Of a stretch of DNA of 64,000 bases, positions 18,028 to 26,912 are shown in pieces. This DNA is from Cupriavidus oxalaticus (GTDB lineage Bacteria; Pseudomonadota; Gammaproteobacteria; Burkholderiales; Burkholderiaceae). Both the position numbers and the translations under genes were made by a program. The notes under the pieces are model-generated. The model made no database searches. It had not been told where the DNA came from and saw only the letters and a program-made list of their open reading frames with translations. Every line of letters starts with the position of its first letter. Positions within the stretch are counted from its first letter, which is position 1. The stretch covers positions 2,232,001 through 2,296,000 of the forward strand of contig NZ_CP069812.1 in the NCBI RefSeq assembly GCF_016894385.1, read 5' to 3'.

Positions 18028-20177
18028 CAGTTGGGCACCTCCACGGTCAAGGCATTGACGGTGATCGCATTGCCCGGCGCGGGCGTGGCGGCGATCGGCG
18101 GGACATTGGACGGCAGCAGCGTCGGCGCCGGCGTGTTGAAGGCACCGCCACGCGGCGTGGTGCGCACCACCTGCGACGGCGGCAACGCCTTGCCGGTGGT
18201 CAGGTTGTCATAGACGGCGTCGAGCGCGCGGTTCAGGTAGACATGGAGCGGCACGTAGCGGTTGCTGTAGCCCGCCACCAGCCCGATGAAGGCATCGAAA
18301 TGCTGGGCGTTCTCCACCTCGATGTACGACAGCTTGCTGGCCACGCCCTCCTGCTGGCGGTTCAGCCCCAGGTACGGGCGCGAGGTATGGTTCACCGGCA
18401 GCAGGCCGTCGCTGCGGCCATGCACGATCACCGCCGGCTTGCCGCGCAGGTTGCCGTTGCGCAGCGTCAGCGCCTGGCCCGCCTGCAGTGCGCGTGCCGT
18501 GGCGTCGGTGCCGGCCAGCAGCTTGCGCAGGCAATCGGCGCCATCGTAGTTGAGGTCGGTGCGGCCGGTCGATGCCGACACGGAAACCAGGTTCAGGTAC
18601 GGGCCGTGCGTCGGGTCGAGATCGTTGATCAGCTGCACCGAGGGCGGCTGCGGCGGGATGCCGTTGCCGGTGGCGAACATCGACGCCAGCGCGGCGGGTG
18701 CGATCGCCGCGGGCTTCAGGTCGGTCAGCGTATTGGCGAAGCTGTAGCCGCACAGCTTGTCGGTCACGCTCGCCTGCGCGTAGGCGTTGGCATAGGTCAC
18801 GGTAATCGCGGCAGCCGTGTCGAATGCGGACAGCGACGGGTGCAGGTCATCGGACTCCGGTTCCCAGCCCGCTTCATGCAGGGCCTGCAGCGCGCTGGCG
18901 CTCTGCTCGCTGGTATTGGCGCCGGTGACCAGTCCCTTTTCCGCGAGCGTGGTGCAGCGTGCGGCAAAGAACGGCGCCGTGGTCGGGTTGTCGTAGAACG
19001 GCGACTGCGTCAGCGCGGTGGTGCGCGCGGCGCAGTGCTGCAGCAGGTTGGCCGTGCTGGTGTAGTCATACAGCGTGCGGCCGGAGGACAGCACCTGCAC
19101 GCCGCCGCGCCGCACCACGACGCCCGTGTCCGGTGGCATGTTGAGGTTGGGCTCGCCCACGGCCACACCGTCGATCAGGCCATCGGCATCCTGCTCGGCC
19201 GCGGCCACCGCGGCGCCGCCGCCGTTCGACACGCTCGACGCAATCACCAGGATCTTGTCCTTGTCCAGGCTGCGCTGGCGCGTGCCGTTGGCGGACACCG
19301 CGCCGAAGCGGTCGTTGATCGCCCAGATCGCGAACTCGACCGCCTGCAGCGTGAACTTGCCCCAGTCCTTCTCCGGATTGCGCTGCGAATGCGCATGCTT
19401 GAACGCGAGCCGGTGCGGGCTGGCCGCGGTGAAGTCGGCCAGCGACGTGGCGCCGGCGGGCGCGGCAAATTGCGCATTCTTGCCGGCGGCCGCGCGCGTG
19501 GCGCGGGTGCCGTCGATCAGCGGCACGGTATCGGTGTCCAGGTCGTGCGGCGCGGCACCGGTGCCCTTGTCGGTATAAGCCACCGCGCAGCCGCGCTTCA
19601 GTCCCCATTCGCCGGTGGCGATGGCGCCGTACACGCCGCGCGAGCCCGACGACGTGGCGGTGATCACGCACGGCCTTGCGGTATCGAAGCCAGCCGGGAT
19701 CTGCACCAGCATGGTCACGTTCTGCTGGCCTGTGCCGTCGTCCGAGTACGCCAGGTATTCCACGCCCGCGATCTTGCCTTCCGAGCCGGTGACATTGCCC
19801 TGCGCGTCCACGTTGGGCCCATACAGCGAGCCATAGCCGCCGGCCGCGGTGGTATCGACGATGGCGCGGTAGTTGGCGTAGATCGCATAGCGCCGCAGTT
19901 CCGCCGCGGTCGGCGCGGTGGCATTGGCCGGCAGCGGCGCGGTGGCGCTGGAAAGTCCATCCTTGCCCAGCCCCGCGGTCAGCAGGTCGTCGCTGCTGCC
20001 GTTGTAGCTATTGATGGTGACCGTGCCGATATAGGCGGGCTTGGTGTTGGGGTTGCTGCCGTTGCCATTGTTGTCATCGCCCGAGCCGCAGGCAGCGGCC
20101 AGCATCGCGGCTGCGATGGCGAACACCGTGCGGCGCAGGCGGCTTTCCTGCTGCGGCGGAAACTGCTTGGATTGCAT
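18027..20177 (-). CDS. 3-hydroxybutyrate oligomer hydrolase, predicted lipoprotein
   Basis: D-(-)-3-hydroxybutyrate oligomer hydrolase family (3HBOH), which splits 3HB dimers and oligomers released from polyhydroxybutyrate. 716 residues. The nucleophile is within SSVSNGGG (S317); QHFDAF near the C-terminus is the likely catalytic His, and HGRSDGLLP the likely Asp region. The first 30 residues (Arg-rich n-region, TVFAIAAAMLAAAC) end in a lipobox-like LAAA-C30-G, so the mature protein may be a lipid-anchored envelope enzyme. GAAGGAGGGTGAC is a strong RBS. It lies downstream of the acyl-CoA synthetase (113 bases) and is coupled to the MaoC gene, consistent with hydrolysis and uptake of oligoesters. 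Confidence 0.9.
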   Translation of the reverse strand: MQSKQFPPQQESRLRRTVFAIAAAMLAAACGSGDDNNGNGSNPNTKPAYIGTVTINSYNGSSDDLLTAGLGKDGLSSATAPLPANATAPTAAELRRYAIYANYRAIVDTTAAGGYGSLYGPNVDAQGNVTGSEGKIAGVEYLAYSDDGTGQQNVTMLVQIPAGFDTARPCVITATSSGSRGVYGAIATGEWGLKRGCAVAYTDKGTGAAPHDLDTDTVPLIDGTRATRAAAGKNAQFAAPAGATSLADFTAASPHRLAFKHAHSQRNPEKDWGKFTLQAVEFAIWAINDRFGAVSANGTRQRSLDKDKILVIASSVSNGGGAAVAAAEQDADGLIDGVAVGEPNLNMPPDTGVVVRRGGVQVLSSGRTLYDYTSTANLLQHCAARTTALTQSPFYDNPTTAPFFAARCTTLAEKGLVTGANTSEQSASALQALHEAGWEPESDDLHPSLSAFDTAAAITVTYANAYAQASVTDKLCGYSFANTLTDLKPAAIAPAALASMFATGNGIPPQPPSVQLINDLDPTHGPYLNLVSVSASTGRTDLNYDGADCLRKLLAGTDATARALQAGQALTLRNGNLRGKPAVIVHGRSDGLLPVNHTSRPYLGLNRQQEGVASKLSYIEVENAQHFDAFIGLVAGYSNRYVPLHVYLNRALDAVYDNLTTGKALPPSQVVRTTPRGGAFNTPAPTLLPSNVPPIAATPAPGNAITVNALTVEVPN

Positions 20178-20290
20178 GTCACCCTCCTTCTGTCGCCCGT
20201 GTCGGGGCGGTAGAGACGAACGTCAATGGAGAACAGCGGAGACTGCGGACAGCGGAACTGCGGGAAATACGTATGGCGGGGCGCGGCGCG

Positions 20291-21835
20291 TCAGCCGGCA
20301 AACCTGGCGCGCAGCTTGTGCTTTTCTACCTTGCCGGATGGCGTGCGCGGCAAGGCGTCGACAAAGCGCACATGGCGCGGCACCTTGTAGCCCGCAAGCT
20401 GCGCCTTGCAATGGGCGATGACCTGCGCTGCATCGAGCGAGGCGCCAGCGCGCAGCACCACCAGCGCCATGCCGGCTTCGCCCCAGCGTTCGTCCGGCGT
20501 GCCGATCACGGCGGCCTCGGCCACGCCCTGCAGCTGGAACAATACGTTCTCGACTTCCGCGGGATAGACGTTCTCGCCGCCGGAGATGTACATGTCCTTG
20601 GCGCGGTCGACAATGTAGTAGTCGCCCTCCTCGTCGCGCCAGGCGATATCGCCGGAATGCAGCCAGCCGTCGCGGATCGCATCGGATGTCGCTTCCGGCA
20701 GGTTCCAGTAGCCGGGCGTGACGCCTGGCCCCTTGATCAGCAGTTCGCCGCGCTCGCCGGGCGCGACGTCGTTGCCCAGCGGGTCGACGATGCGCGTCAG
20801 CATCGACCCCACCGGCTTGCCGATGGTGCCGATCTTGCGGCGCGCGGTGCCTTCGTCGCAGACAAAGACCGTGGGGCCGGTTTCGGTCATGCCGAAGCCG
20901 AAGCAGATGGTCACGCCCTTGGCCAGGTAGGCTTCCAGCAGCGGCCGCGGCACCGGCGAGCCGCCCGCCGACATGTTGCGCACGCCTGAGAAGTCCGCTT
21001 GCGCGAAGCCGGCATGCTGGCTCAGGAACAGGTAGACCGCCGGCACCGCGAAGAACATGGTGATGCCCTCGCCCGATCTGCTGTCAAGCCGGTCCAGCAC
21101 GACCTGCGGCTCGAACTGCCGCATGATGTGCACCGTGCCGCCGGCGTGCAGCACCGGGTTGGCATACAGGTTCAGGCCGCCGGTATGGAAGAACGGCAGC
21201 ACGTTCAGGAACACGTCGTCGCGCGTGATCTTGTTGGCCAGCATGGCGTTGACGGCGTTGAAGAACACCATGCCATAGGTCTGGATCACGCCCTTGGGCT
21301 TGCCGGTCGTGCCGGAGGTGTATAGCAGGTGCCAGACCTCGGACTCGTCGCGGCACGGCATCTCGACGATGCGTCCCGAGGCCGCGTCGAGCACGGCTTC
21401 GTATTCGGTCCAGCCACCGGGTACATCGGCCGCCTCGTCGTCGGCAAGATGCAGTACCGCGCGCAGCGGCACGGTGCGCGCCAGCTCGGCGGCCACGGCC
21501 AGGAAGCCGTCGCCGGCGACCAGCACCTCGGGCGTGCAGTCCTGCAGGATCGGCAGCAACTCGGCCGCGGGCAGGCGCCAGTTCAGGCACACCATCACCA
21601 TGCCGGCCTTGGCGCAGCCGTACAGCATCTCGAAATAGTCGGAACTGTTGTGCGCCAGCACGGCGACGCGCGTGCCCGGTGCCAGTTGCAGGCCTTCGGC
21701 CAGGTATTCGGCGAAGCGGCTGGCGCGTTCGTCAAACTGGCGATAGGTCACCCGGCGGCCGCTTTCCACGTCCACCAGCGCGATCTTGTCGGGAGTGTGC
21801 TGCGCGTTCTTGTGCAGCCAGTCGATCACGTACAT
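20291..21835 (-). CDS. AMP-forming acyl-CoA synthetase
   Basis: ANL-superfamily ligase that activates a carboxylic acid to its CoA thioester through an acyl-AMP. 514 residues. The P-loop motif is LLYTSGTTGKPKG (about 171-183); FGMTETGP is the A5 region, LHSGDIAWRDEEGDYYIVDR the A7-A8 hinge, and TPSGKVEKHKLR contains the catalytic A10 lysine. Substrate cannot be read from sequence: the length fits medium-/long-chain and aryl-acid CoA ligases. It starts 15 bases after livM, so the imported solute of the Liv-type transporter is a plausible substrate. Cytoplasmic. Confidence 0.92.
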   Translation of the reverse strand: MYVIDWLHKNAQHTPDKIALVDVESGRRVTYRQFDERASRFAEYLAEGLQLAPGTRVAVLAHNSSDYFEMLYGCAKAGMVMVCLNWRLPAAELLPILQDCTPEVLVAGDGFLAVAAELARTVPLRAVLHLADDEAADVPGGWTEYEAVLDAASGRIVEMPCRDESEVWHLLYTSGTTGKPKGVIQTYGMVFFNAVNAMLANKITRDDVFLNVLPFFHTGGLNLYANPVLHAGGTVHIMRQFEPQVVLDRLDSRSGEGITMFFAVPAVYLFLSQHAGFAQADFSGVRNMSAGGSPVPRPLLEAYLAKGVTICFGFGMTETGPTVFVCDEGTARRKIGTIGKPVGSMLTRIVDPLGNDVAPGERGELLIKGPGVTPGYWNLPEATSDAIRDGWLHSGDIAWRDEEGDYYIVDRAKDMYISGGENVYPAEVENVLFQLQGVAEAAVIGTPDERWGEAGMALVVLRAGASLDAAQVIAHCKAQLAGYKVPRHVRFVDALPRTPSGKVEKHKLRARFAG

Positions 21836-21850
21836 TGCGCGGGCCTCCGC

Positions 21851-22927
21851 TCAGGTTGCCACGTCCTGCACGGCACGATTGCCGCGCAGCCGCCCCACCA
21901 CGCCCTGCGGGAAGTAGTAGACGCTCAGGATAAACAGCAGCCCCAGCCACAGCAGCCAGCGGTCCGGGTGCAGCAGCGACGACAGCAGCGGCAGCGCCAT
22001 GGTAGCGTCGCTGGCCAGCTTCATCACGTCCTGCAGGTAGGTCTGCGCCACCAGGAACAGCACCGTGCCGATCACCGCGCCGTAGATCGTGCCCATGCCG
22101 CCGATCACCACGATCAGCAGGATGTCGACCATGATCTCAAATGACAGCGACGTATCCGGACCGTTATAGCGCAGCCACACCGCCATCAGCACCCCGGCCA
22201 GCGTGGCGAACATCGCAGACAACACCGTCGACACCGTGCGGTAGACCACAGTACGGTAGCCGATGGCCTCGGCGCGGAAGTCATTCTCGCGGATCGCCTG
22301 CAGCACGCGGCCGAAGGGTGAGTTGACGATGCGCAGCAGCGCCAGGAACAGCACCAGCGCGCCGGCGAACACCAGGTAGTAGCTCAGCAGCTTGCCGGTC
22401 AGCGGCACGCCCAGCAGCTCGGCCTCGCCGAGCGAGAAGCCCGGGCGCAGCGCCTCGGGCACCTTGAAGGTCAGCCCGTCCTCGCCGCCGGTCCACTCCG
22501 ACAGCTGCGACACCAGCGTGGCGAATGCGGTCGCCACCGCCAGCGTGATCATCGCGAAAAAGATCGCGCGCACGCGCAGCGAGAACAGGCCGATCAGGAA
22601 CGCGAGCAGCGCCGAGACCGCCAGCGCGCCCACGGCGCCCACGGCGAGCGCGCCCCAGCCCGGCTCCATGCGCGACATCGCGATGGCCACGCCATAGCCG
22701 CCGATGCCGAAGAACATGGTGTGCGCGAACGAGACGATGCCGGTGTAGCCCAGCAGCAGGTCATAGCTGGCCACCAGCACCACGAAGATGCAGATCTTGG
22801 CCGCCATGTTCAGCGCCCGCGCGCCGGGAAAGGCGAACGGCGCGCACGCCAGCGCCAGCAGGATCAGCACCAGGATCACGGTCAGCACGCGGCTGCGCGG
22901 CAGGTCGCCGGAGAGAAGTCGGATCAT
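21851..22927 (-). CDS. livM: Branched-chain amino acid-type ABC transporter permease LivM
   Basis: HAAT-family inner-membrane permease, 358 residues, about ten hydrophobic spans. LivM signatures are present: SYDLLLGYTGIVSFAHTMFFGIGGY and RYNGPDTSLSFEIMVDILLIVVIGGMGT. The coupling region is LQAIRENDFRAEAIGY. The start MIRLLSGDLPRSR lies 17 bases after the livH stop. The preceding part of the frame lies within livH and was excluded. The ligand of such transporters ranges over amino acids, amides, aromatic acids and short-chain acids. Confidence 0.93.
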   Translation of the reverse strand: MIRLLSGDLPRSRVLTVILVLILLALACAPFAFPGARALNMAAKICIFVVLVASYDLLLGYTGIVSFAHTMFFGIGGYGVAIAMSRMEPGWGALAVGAVGALAVSALLAFLIGLFSLRVRAIFFAMITLAVATAFATLVSQLSEWTGGEDGLTFKVPEALRPGFSLGEAELLGVPLTGKLLSYYLVFAGALVLFLALLRIVNSPFGRVLQAIRENDFRAEAIGYRTVVYRTVSTVLSAMFATLAGVLMAVWLRYNGPDTSLSFEIMVDILLIVVIGGMGTIYGAVIGTVLFLVAQTYLQDVMKLASDATMALPLLSSLLHPDRWLLWLGLLFILSVYYFPQGVVGRLRGNRAVQDVAT

Positions 22928-22944
22928 GGGTCGTGTCCTTCCGT

Positions 22945-23967
22945 TCAGCGCCGCGCCACCGGGAACAGCCCTTGCGGGCGCCACAACAGGATCAGCATCA
23001 TCAGCAGGATGTTGGAGAACAGCGCAACCTTCGGGAACAGGAAACCGGTGTAGTTCGCCATCAGGCCGACCAGCAGCGCGCCGACGAAGCAGCCCGTGGT
23101 CGAGCCCAGACCGCCGATGATGATGACGATAAAGATCAGCACGTTCACCTGCGCGCCGATCGCCGCGGTGATGTTCTGCTGGTACAGGCCCCACAGCACG
23201 CCGCCCAGCCCGGCCAGGCCGGCGCCGGCCACGAACACGCCGATGAACAGCCGGCGGATGCGATAGCCGAGCGCCTCGACCATCTCGCGATTTTCCACGC
23301 CCGCGCGGATCAGCAGGCCGATGCGGGTGCGGTTGAGCAGCAGCAGCATCGCGATGAAGATCACCAGCCCGAGGGCCATCGCGATCAGCCGGTATTTCTC
23401 GATCGCCGCATCGCCCAGCAGCACCGCGCCGCGGAAAGTGGTGGGCACCTGCAGCGCGATGGTTTCCGGGCCCCAGATCGCCTTGATCAGCTGCTCGGCC
23501 ACGATCATGCCGCCCATGGTGATCAGGATCTGCTTCAGGTGCTGGCCGTAGACCGGGCGCACCACCACGCGCTCGAAGAACAGGCCGACCGCGCCGGCGG
23601 CGACCATGGCCGCTGCGATCGCCAGCGCGAAGACCGCGAGGTTCTGCACGAGGCTGTCTGCCTCCACCCAGCCTGCCATCGGCAGCAGCACAGACGCTGC
23701 AACGTAGGCGCCCAGCGCGATGAAGGCGCCATGGCCGAAGTTGAGCACGTCCATCAGGCCGAAGACCAGCGTCAGGCCGGAGGACACCACGAAGATGATC
23801 ATCCCCATCGCCAGCCCGGCAACGGTCAGCGTGAGCCAGGTCGAAGGGCTGCCGACCAGCGGGAAGGCCAGCAGCATCAGCAGCGGCGCCAGGGCCAGCG
23901 GAGTCCAGTCAAGGCGGACCTTGGGCAGGGCTGCCGGCGCTGTGGCCGGCAAGGTCGAAGTGGTCAT
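22945..23967 (-). CDS. livH: Branched-chain amino acid-type ABC transporter permease LivH
   Basis: Second permease of the HAAT importer, 340 residues. LivH blocks: SSGLTLVFGLMDVLNFGHGAF (about 62-82), the coupling loop IRAGVENREMVEALGY, and VIIIGGLGSTTGCFVGALLVG. The N-terminus has about 25 hydrophilic residues before the first span, longer than E. coli LivH. It starts 15 bases after livF and ends 17 bases before livM. Confidence 0.93.
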   Translation of the reverse strand: MTTSTLPATAPAALPKVRLDWTPLALAPLLMLLAFPLVGSPSTWLTLTVAGLAMGMIIFVVSSGLTLVFGLMDVLNFGHGAFIALGAYVAASVLLPMAGWVEADSLVQNLAVFALAIAAAMVAAGAVGLFFERVVVRPVYGQHLKQILITMGGMIVAEQLIKAIWGPETIALQVPTTFRGAVLLGDAAIEKYRLIAMALGLVIFIAMLLLLNRTRIGLLIRAGVENREMVEALGYRIRRLFIGVFVAGAGLAGLGGVLWGLYQQNITAAIGAQVNVLIFIVIIIGGLGSTTGCFVGALLVGLMANYTGFLFPKVALFSNILLMMLILLWRPQGLFPVARR

Positions 23968-23982
23968 TGGTCTCGTCCCGCG

Positions 23983-24723
23983 TTACTGGTGCGCCGCCAG
24001 CGACAGCCCCAGCAGTTGCTGTTGCAGCGCCTCATCCCCCGCCAGCGCCGCCATCGTTCCCGCATGCACGGTGCGTCCGTCATCCATCACCGCCACCGTA
24101 TCCCCCACCGACTTCGCCATGTTGAAGTTCTGCTCCACCAGCAGGATCGACACGTCGGTCTGCTTGAGCTCGCGGAATACATGGATCATGTTCTGGATGA
24201 TGGCCGGCGCCAGCCCCTTGGTGGGTTCATCCACGATCAGCAGCTTGCGCGGCTCGATGATCGCACGCGCCACCGACAGCATCTGCTTCTGCCCGCCCGA
24301 CAGCACGCCGGCACGCTGGTGCCAGAAGGTCTTCAGTGCCGGGAACATGCGAAAGACCCAGTCCAGCCGCCGTTCGTCGATGGCCCCGCTGCGTGCGGCC
24401 AGGCGCATGTTCTCGGCCACGGTGAGGTCGGAGAACACGCTCATGTTCTCCGGCACGTAGGCAATGCCCGCCTGCGCGATCGACGGCGTGCTGTGGCGCG
24501 TGATGTCCGTGCCGTCGAAGCTCACCGAGCCCGCGCTCGCCTGCCACAAGCCCATGATGGTCCGCAGCGTCGTAGTCTTGCCGGCGCCGTTGCGTCCCAG
24601 CAGCATGGTCACGCCGCCGCGCGGCACGTCGAAGCTGACGCCGTGCAGGATGTGGTACGGGCCGATATGGGTCTGCACGCCCTGCAGCCGCAGGATCGGC
24701 GTGGCGGGTCGCGCGTCAGCCAT
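23983..24723 (-). CDS. livF: Branched-chain amino acid-type ABC transporter ATPase LivF
   Basis: 246-residue ABC ATPase. Walker A is GRNGAGKTTTL, the signature LSGGQKQMLSVARA, Walker B LLIVDEPTKGLAP and the H-loop region LLVEQNFNMA. YVPENMSVFSDLTVAENM is the LivF Q-loop region. The gene overlaps the 3' end of livG by 8 bases, indicating translational coupling. It forms a heterodimer with LivG. Confidence 0.94.
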   Translation of the reverse strand: MADARPATPILRLQGVQTHIGPYHILHGVSFDVPRGGVTMLLGRNGAGKTTTLRTIMGLWQASAGSVSFDGTDITRHSTPSIAQAGIAYVPENMSVFSDLTVAENMRLAARSGAIDERRLDWVFRMFPALKTFWHQRAGVLSGGQKQMLSVARAIIEPRKLLIVDEPTKGLAPAIIQNMIHVFRELKQTDVSILLVEQNFNMAKSVGDTVAVMDDGRTVHAGTMAALAGDEALQQQLLGLSLAAHQ

Positions 24724-25576
24724 GGTTCCCCTCCTCCTCCGCCATGCCCAGGTAGGCCTGCTGCACCACCGGCGAGGCGATCACCTCGGCCGGGTCGCCG
24801 TCGGCCACCAGCGTGCCGTTGTGCAGCACGATGATGCGGTCGGCCAGCGAGCGCACCACGTCCATCTTGTGCTCGACCAGCAGCACGGTCTTGCTGCGGT
24901 CCTGGCGGATCTCGCGGATCAGGTCCAGGATCACCGGCACCTCGTCCACGCTCATGCCCGCGGTGGGCTCGTCGAACATGAACACGCGCGGCTGCAGCGC
25001 CAGCAGGATGCCGACCTCCAGCTTGCGCTGGTCGCCATGCGGCAGCGACGCCACCGTCAGGTGCTGCTTGCCCGCCAGCGCCACGCGCTCCAGGATCGCC
25101 AGCGCCTGCGCGCGCACGTCGCGGTGGCTGGTCCACATCGAGAACAGGTCGATGCCGCGCTGCTGCCGTGCCTGCACCGCCAGCCGCACGTTCTCCAGCA
25201 CCGACAGCTGCGGGAACAGGCTGGTCAGCTGGAAGGCCCGGCCGATGCCGCGCCGGGTCTTCTGCGACACCGGCAGGCGCGTCACGTCCTCGCCGTCGAG
25301 CAGGATCTGCCCGGCAGTGGGCGGCAACTGCCCCGAGACCAGATTGAAATACGTGGTCTTGCCGGCGCCGTTCGGGCCGACGATGCAGGTCAGCTCGCCT
25401 GGCCGGAACGCGCACGACACCGCATTGACCGCGACATGGCCGCCGAAGCGGATGGTCAGCTCGCGCGTCTCGAGCAGCGGCCGGGCGCCGGCCGCCACTG
25501 CCGTGCCGCGCTGCACAGCGGGCGATTGCACCCCCGGCATGTCGGCAGCGCGTACGGAAGAGGCTGGCGCGTCCAT
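24716..25576 (-). CDS. livG: Branched-chain amino acid-type ABC transporter ATPase LivG
   Basis: 286 residues; Walker A GPNGAGKTTYFNLVSGQLPP, the long LivG-specific insertion FQLTSLFPQLSVLENVRLAVQ, degenerate signature LPHGDQRKLEVGILLAL, Walker B VFMFDEPTAGMSVDE and LLVEHKMDVV. The usual LSYG signature is replaced by LPHG, as seen in some LivG proteins. A Pro/Ala-rich extension of about 33 residues precedes the core. Its ATG shares one base with the livK stop (TGATG at 25574-25578). Confidence 0.94.
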   Translation of the reverse strand: MDAPASSVRAADMPGVQSPAVQRGTAVAAGARPLLETRELTIRFGGHVAVNAVSCAFRPGELTCIVGPNGAGKTTYFNLVSGQLPPTAGQILLDGEDVTRLPVSQKTRRGIGRAFQLTSLFPQLSVLENVRLAVQARQQRGIDLFSMWTSHRDVRAQALAILERVALAGKQHLTVASLPHGDQRKLEVGILLALQPRVFMFDEPTAGMSVDEVPVILDLIREIRQDRSKTVLLVEHKMDVVRSLADRIIVLHNGTLVADGDPAEVIASPVVQQAYLGMAEEEGNHG

Positions 25577-26763
25577 CAGCGGTGGTTGCGCACAGGCACG
25601 TTCATTTCTTCGGGCTTGATCTCGCGCACCAGTTCAGGCACGCCCCACGCGAAGGCCGGGTCCACCTTGATCTTGAAGTGGTACATCGACTGCATCGCCT
25701 GGTGGTCTTCCTTGCGGAAGGTCATCTTGCCCTTGGGCGTCTCGAACGACATGCCTTCCATCGCCATGATCAGCTTGTCGGTGCCCGTGTCGCCGCTGGT
25801 TTTCTTCAACGCCTCGACCAGCGCGATGCCCGCGGTCATGCCGCCGGCGGTGAAGAAATCGGGCGGCGCCTTGAACTTGCTGTAGTGATTGGACACCAGC
25901 CATTCGTTGGCCTTGTTCTTGGGGATGCCGAAGTAGTAGTACGTGGCCCCTTCCATGCCGGGAAAGTTCTTGTAGCTGGTCATCGCCGGCAGGATGTTGC
26001 CGCCGGTGGCGATCTCGATGCCGTAGCGCTTGGGATCGAGGTCGGCGATCTTGAACGGGTTGCCCGCACCCGCCCAGATGATGAAGATCACCTTGCGGCC
26101 GGGCTTGTCCTTGAGCGCATCGAACAGGCGCTGCGCACCGGCAGTGAAGTCGGTGGTGTTCGTCGGCAGGTATTCCTCATGGACGATCTTGGCGTTCTTG
26201 AGCGCGCCCTTGAACGCCTTCACGCCGTCACGGCCGAAGGCGTAATCCTGCGCCAGCGTGGCGATGGTCACGCCGGGCTTGTCCAGCGCCACCGCATTGG
26301 AGATCGCATCCTGCGACGAATTGCGGCCGGTGCGGAAGATATAGCGGTTCCACTTGTCGCCGGTGATCGAGTCGGCGACGGCGGGCTCGACCAGCAGCAC
26401 CTTCTTGTATTCTTCGGCCACGGACAGCATCGCCAGCGCGGTGCCGGACGACGTCGGGCCGACGGCGATATCGGCGCGGTCGTCGCTGTAGGCGGCAGCG
26501 AGCTGCGCCTTGGCCACGTCAGGCTTGCCCTGCGTATCCTTTTCGATCACCACCAGCTTGTTGCCGTTGACCGTCATGGTGCCGTTGGTGGCGTATTCCA
26601 GGCCCATCATCAGGCCGGTCTGGGTCTGCTTGGCATACGCTTCCAGCGCGCCGGTCTTGTCGTAGACGTGGGCGATGCGGATGTCCTTGGCCAGCGTTGC
26701 GCCGCCGGCAAGAAGGCCGGCGGCCATGACCAGGGCGCGTACGGCGAGGGGGTTGCTTTGCAT
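25576..26763 (-). CDS. livK: Branched-chain amino acid-type periplasmic binding protein
   Basis: Substrate-binding protein of the HAAT importer (Peripla_BP_6). 395 residues. A signal peptide (ALVMAAGLLAGGATLAK, cut near residue 25) is followed by the mature start KDIRIAHVYDKTGALEAYAKQ. VGPTSSGTALAML and TLAQDYAFGRDGVKAF are hinge blocks. AGGAGACA precedes this ATG; an upstream non-ATG start would lack a signal peptide. The pocket differs from the Leu-binding type, and the neighbouring acyl-CoA ligase argues for an organic acid instead of an amino acid; this is inference. It is the first structural gene after tetR. Confidence 0.92.
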   Translation of the reverse strand: MQSNPLAVRALVMAAGLLAGGATLAKDIRIAHVYDKTGALEAYAKQTQTGLMMGLEYATNGTMTVNGNKLVVIEKDTQGKPDVAKAQLAAAYSDDRADIAVGPTSSGTALAMLSVAEEYKKVLLVEPAVADSITGDKWNRYIFRTGRNSSQDAISNAVALDKPGVTIATLAQDYAFGRDGVKAFKGALKNAKIVHEEYLPTNTTDFTAGAQRLFDALKDKPGRKVIFIIWAGAGNPFKIADLDPKRYGIEIATGGNILPAMTSYKNFPGMEGATYYYFGIPKNKANEWLVSNHYSKFKAPPDFFTAGGMTAGIALVEALKKTSGDTGTDKLIMAMEGMSFETPKGKMTFRKEDHQAMQSMYHFKIKVDPAFAWGVPELVREIKPEEMNVPVRNHR

Positions 26764-26912
26764 GGCTGTCTCCTGTGTTCGCTTTCTTTGTGTTGGTAGG
26801 ACTGGAACCTGCTGCAACTGCGTGGAATGCCTGCTGCCCGGCTATGTGAGGGTCCGCCCGGCAAGCAAGCCGCGCATGGCGCCGGCGCTCTGCGCGACGA
26901 AGGCGGCCATGT

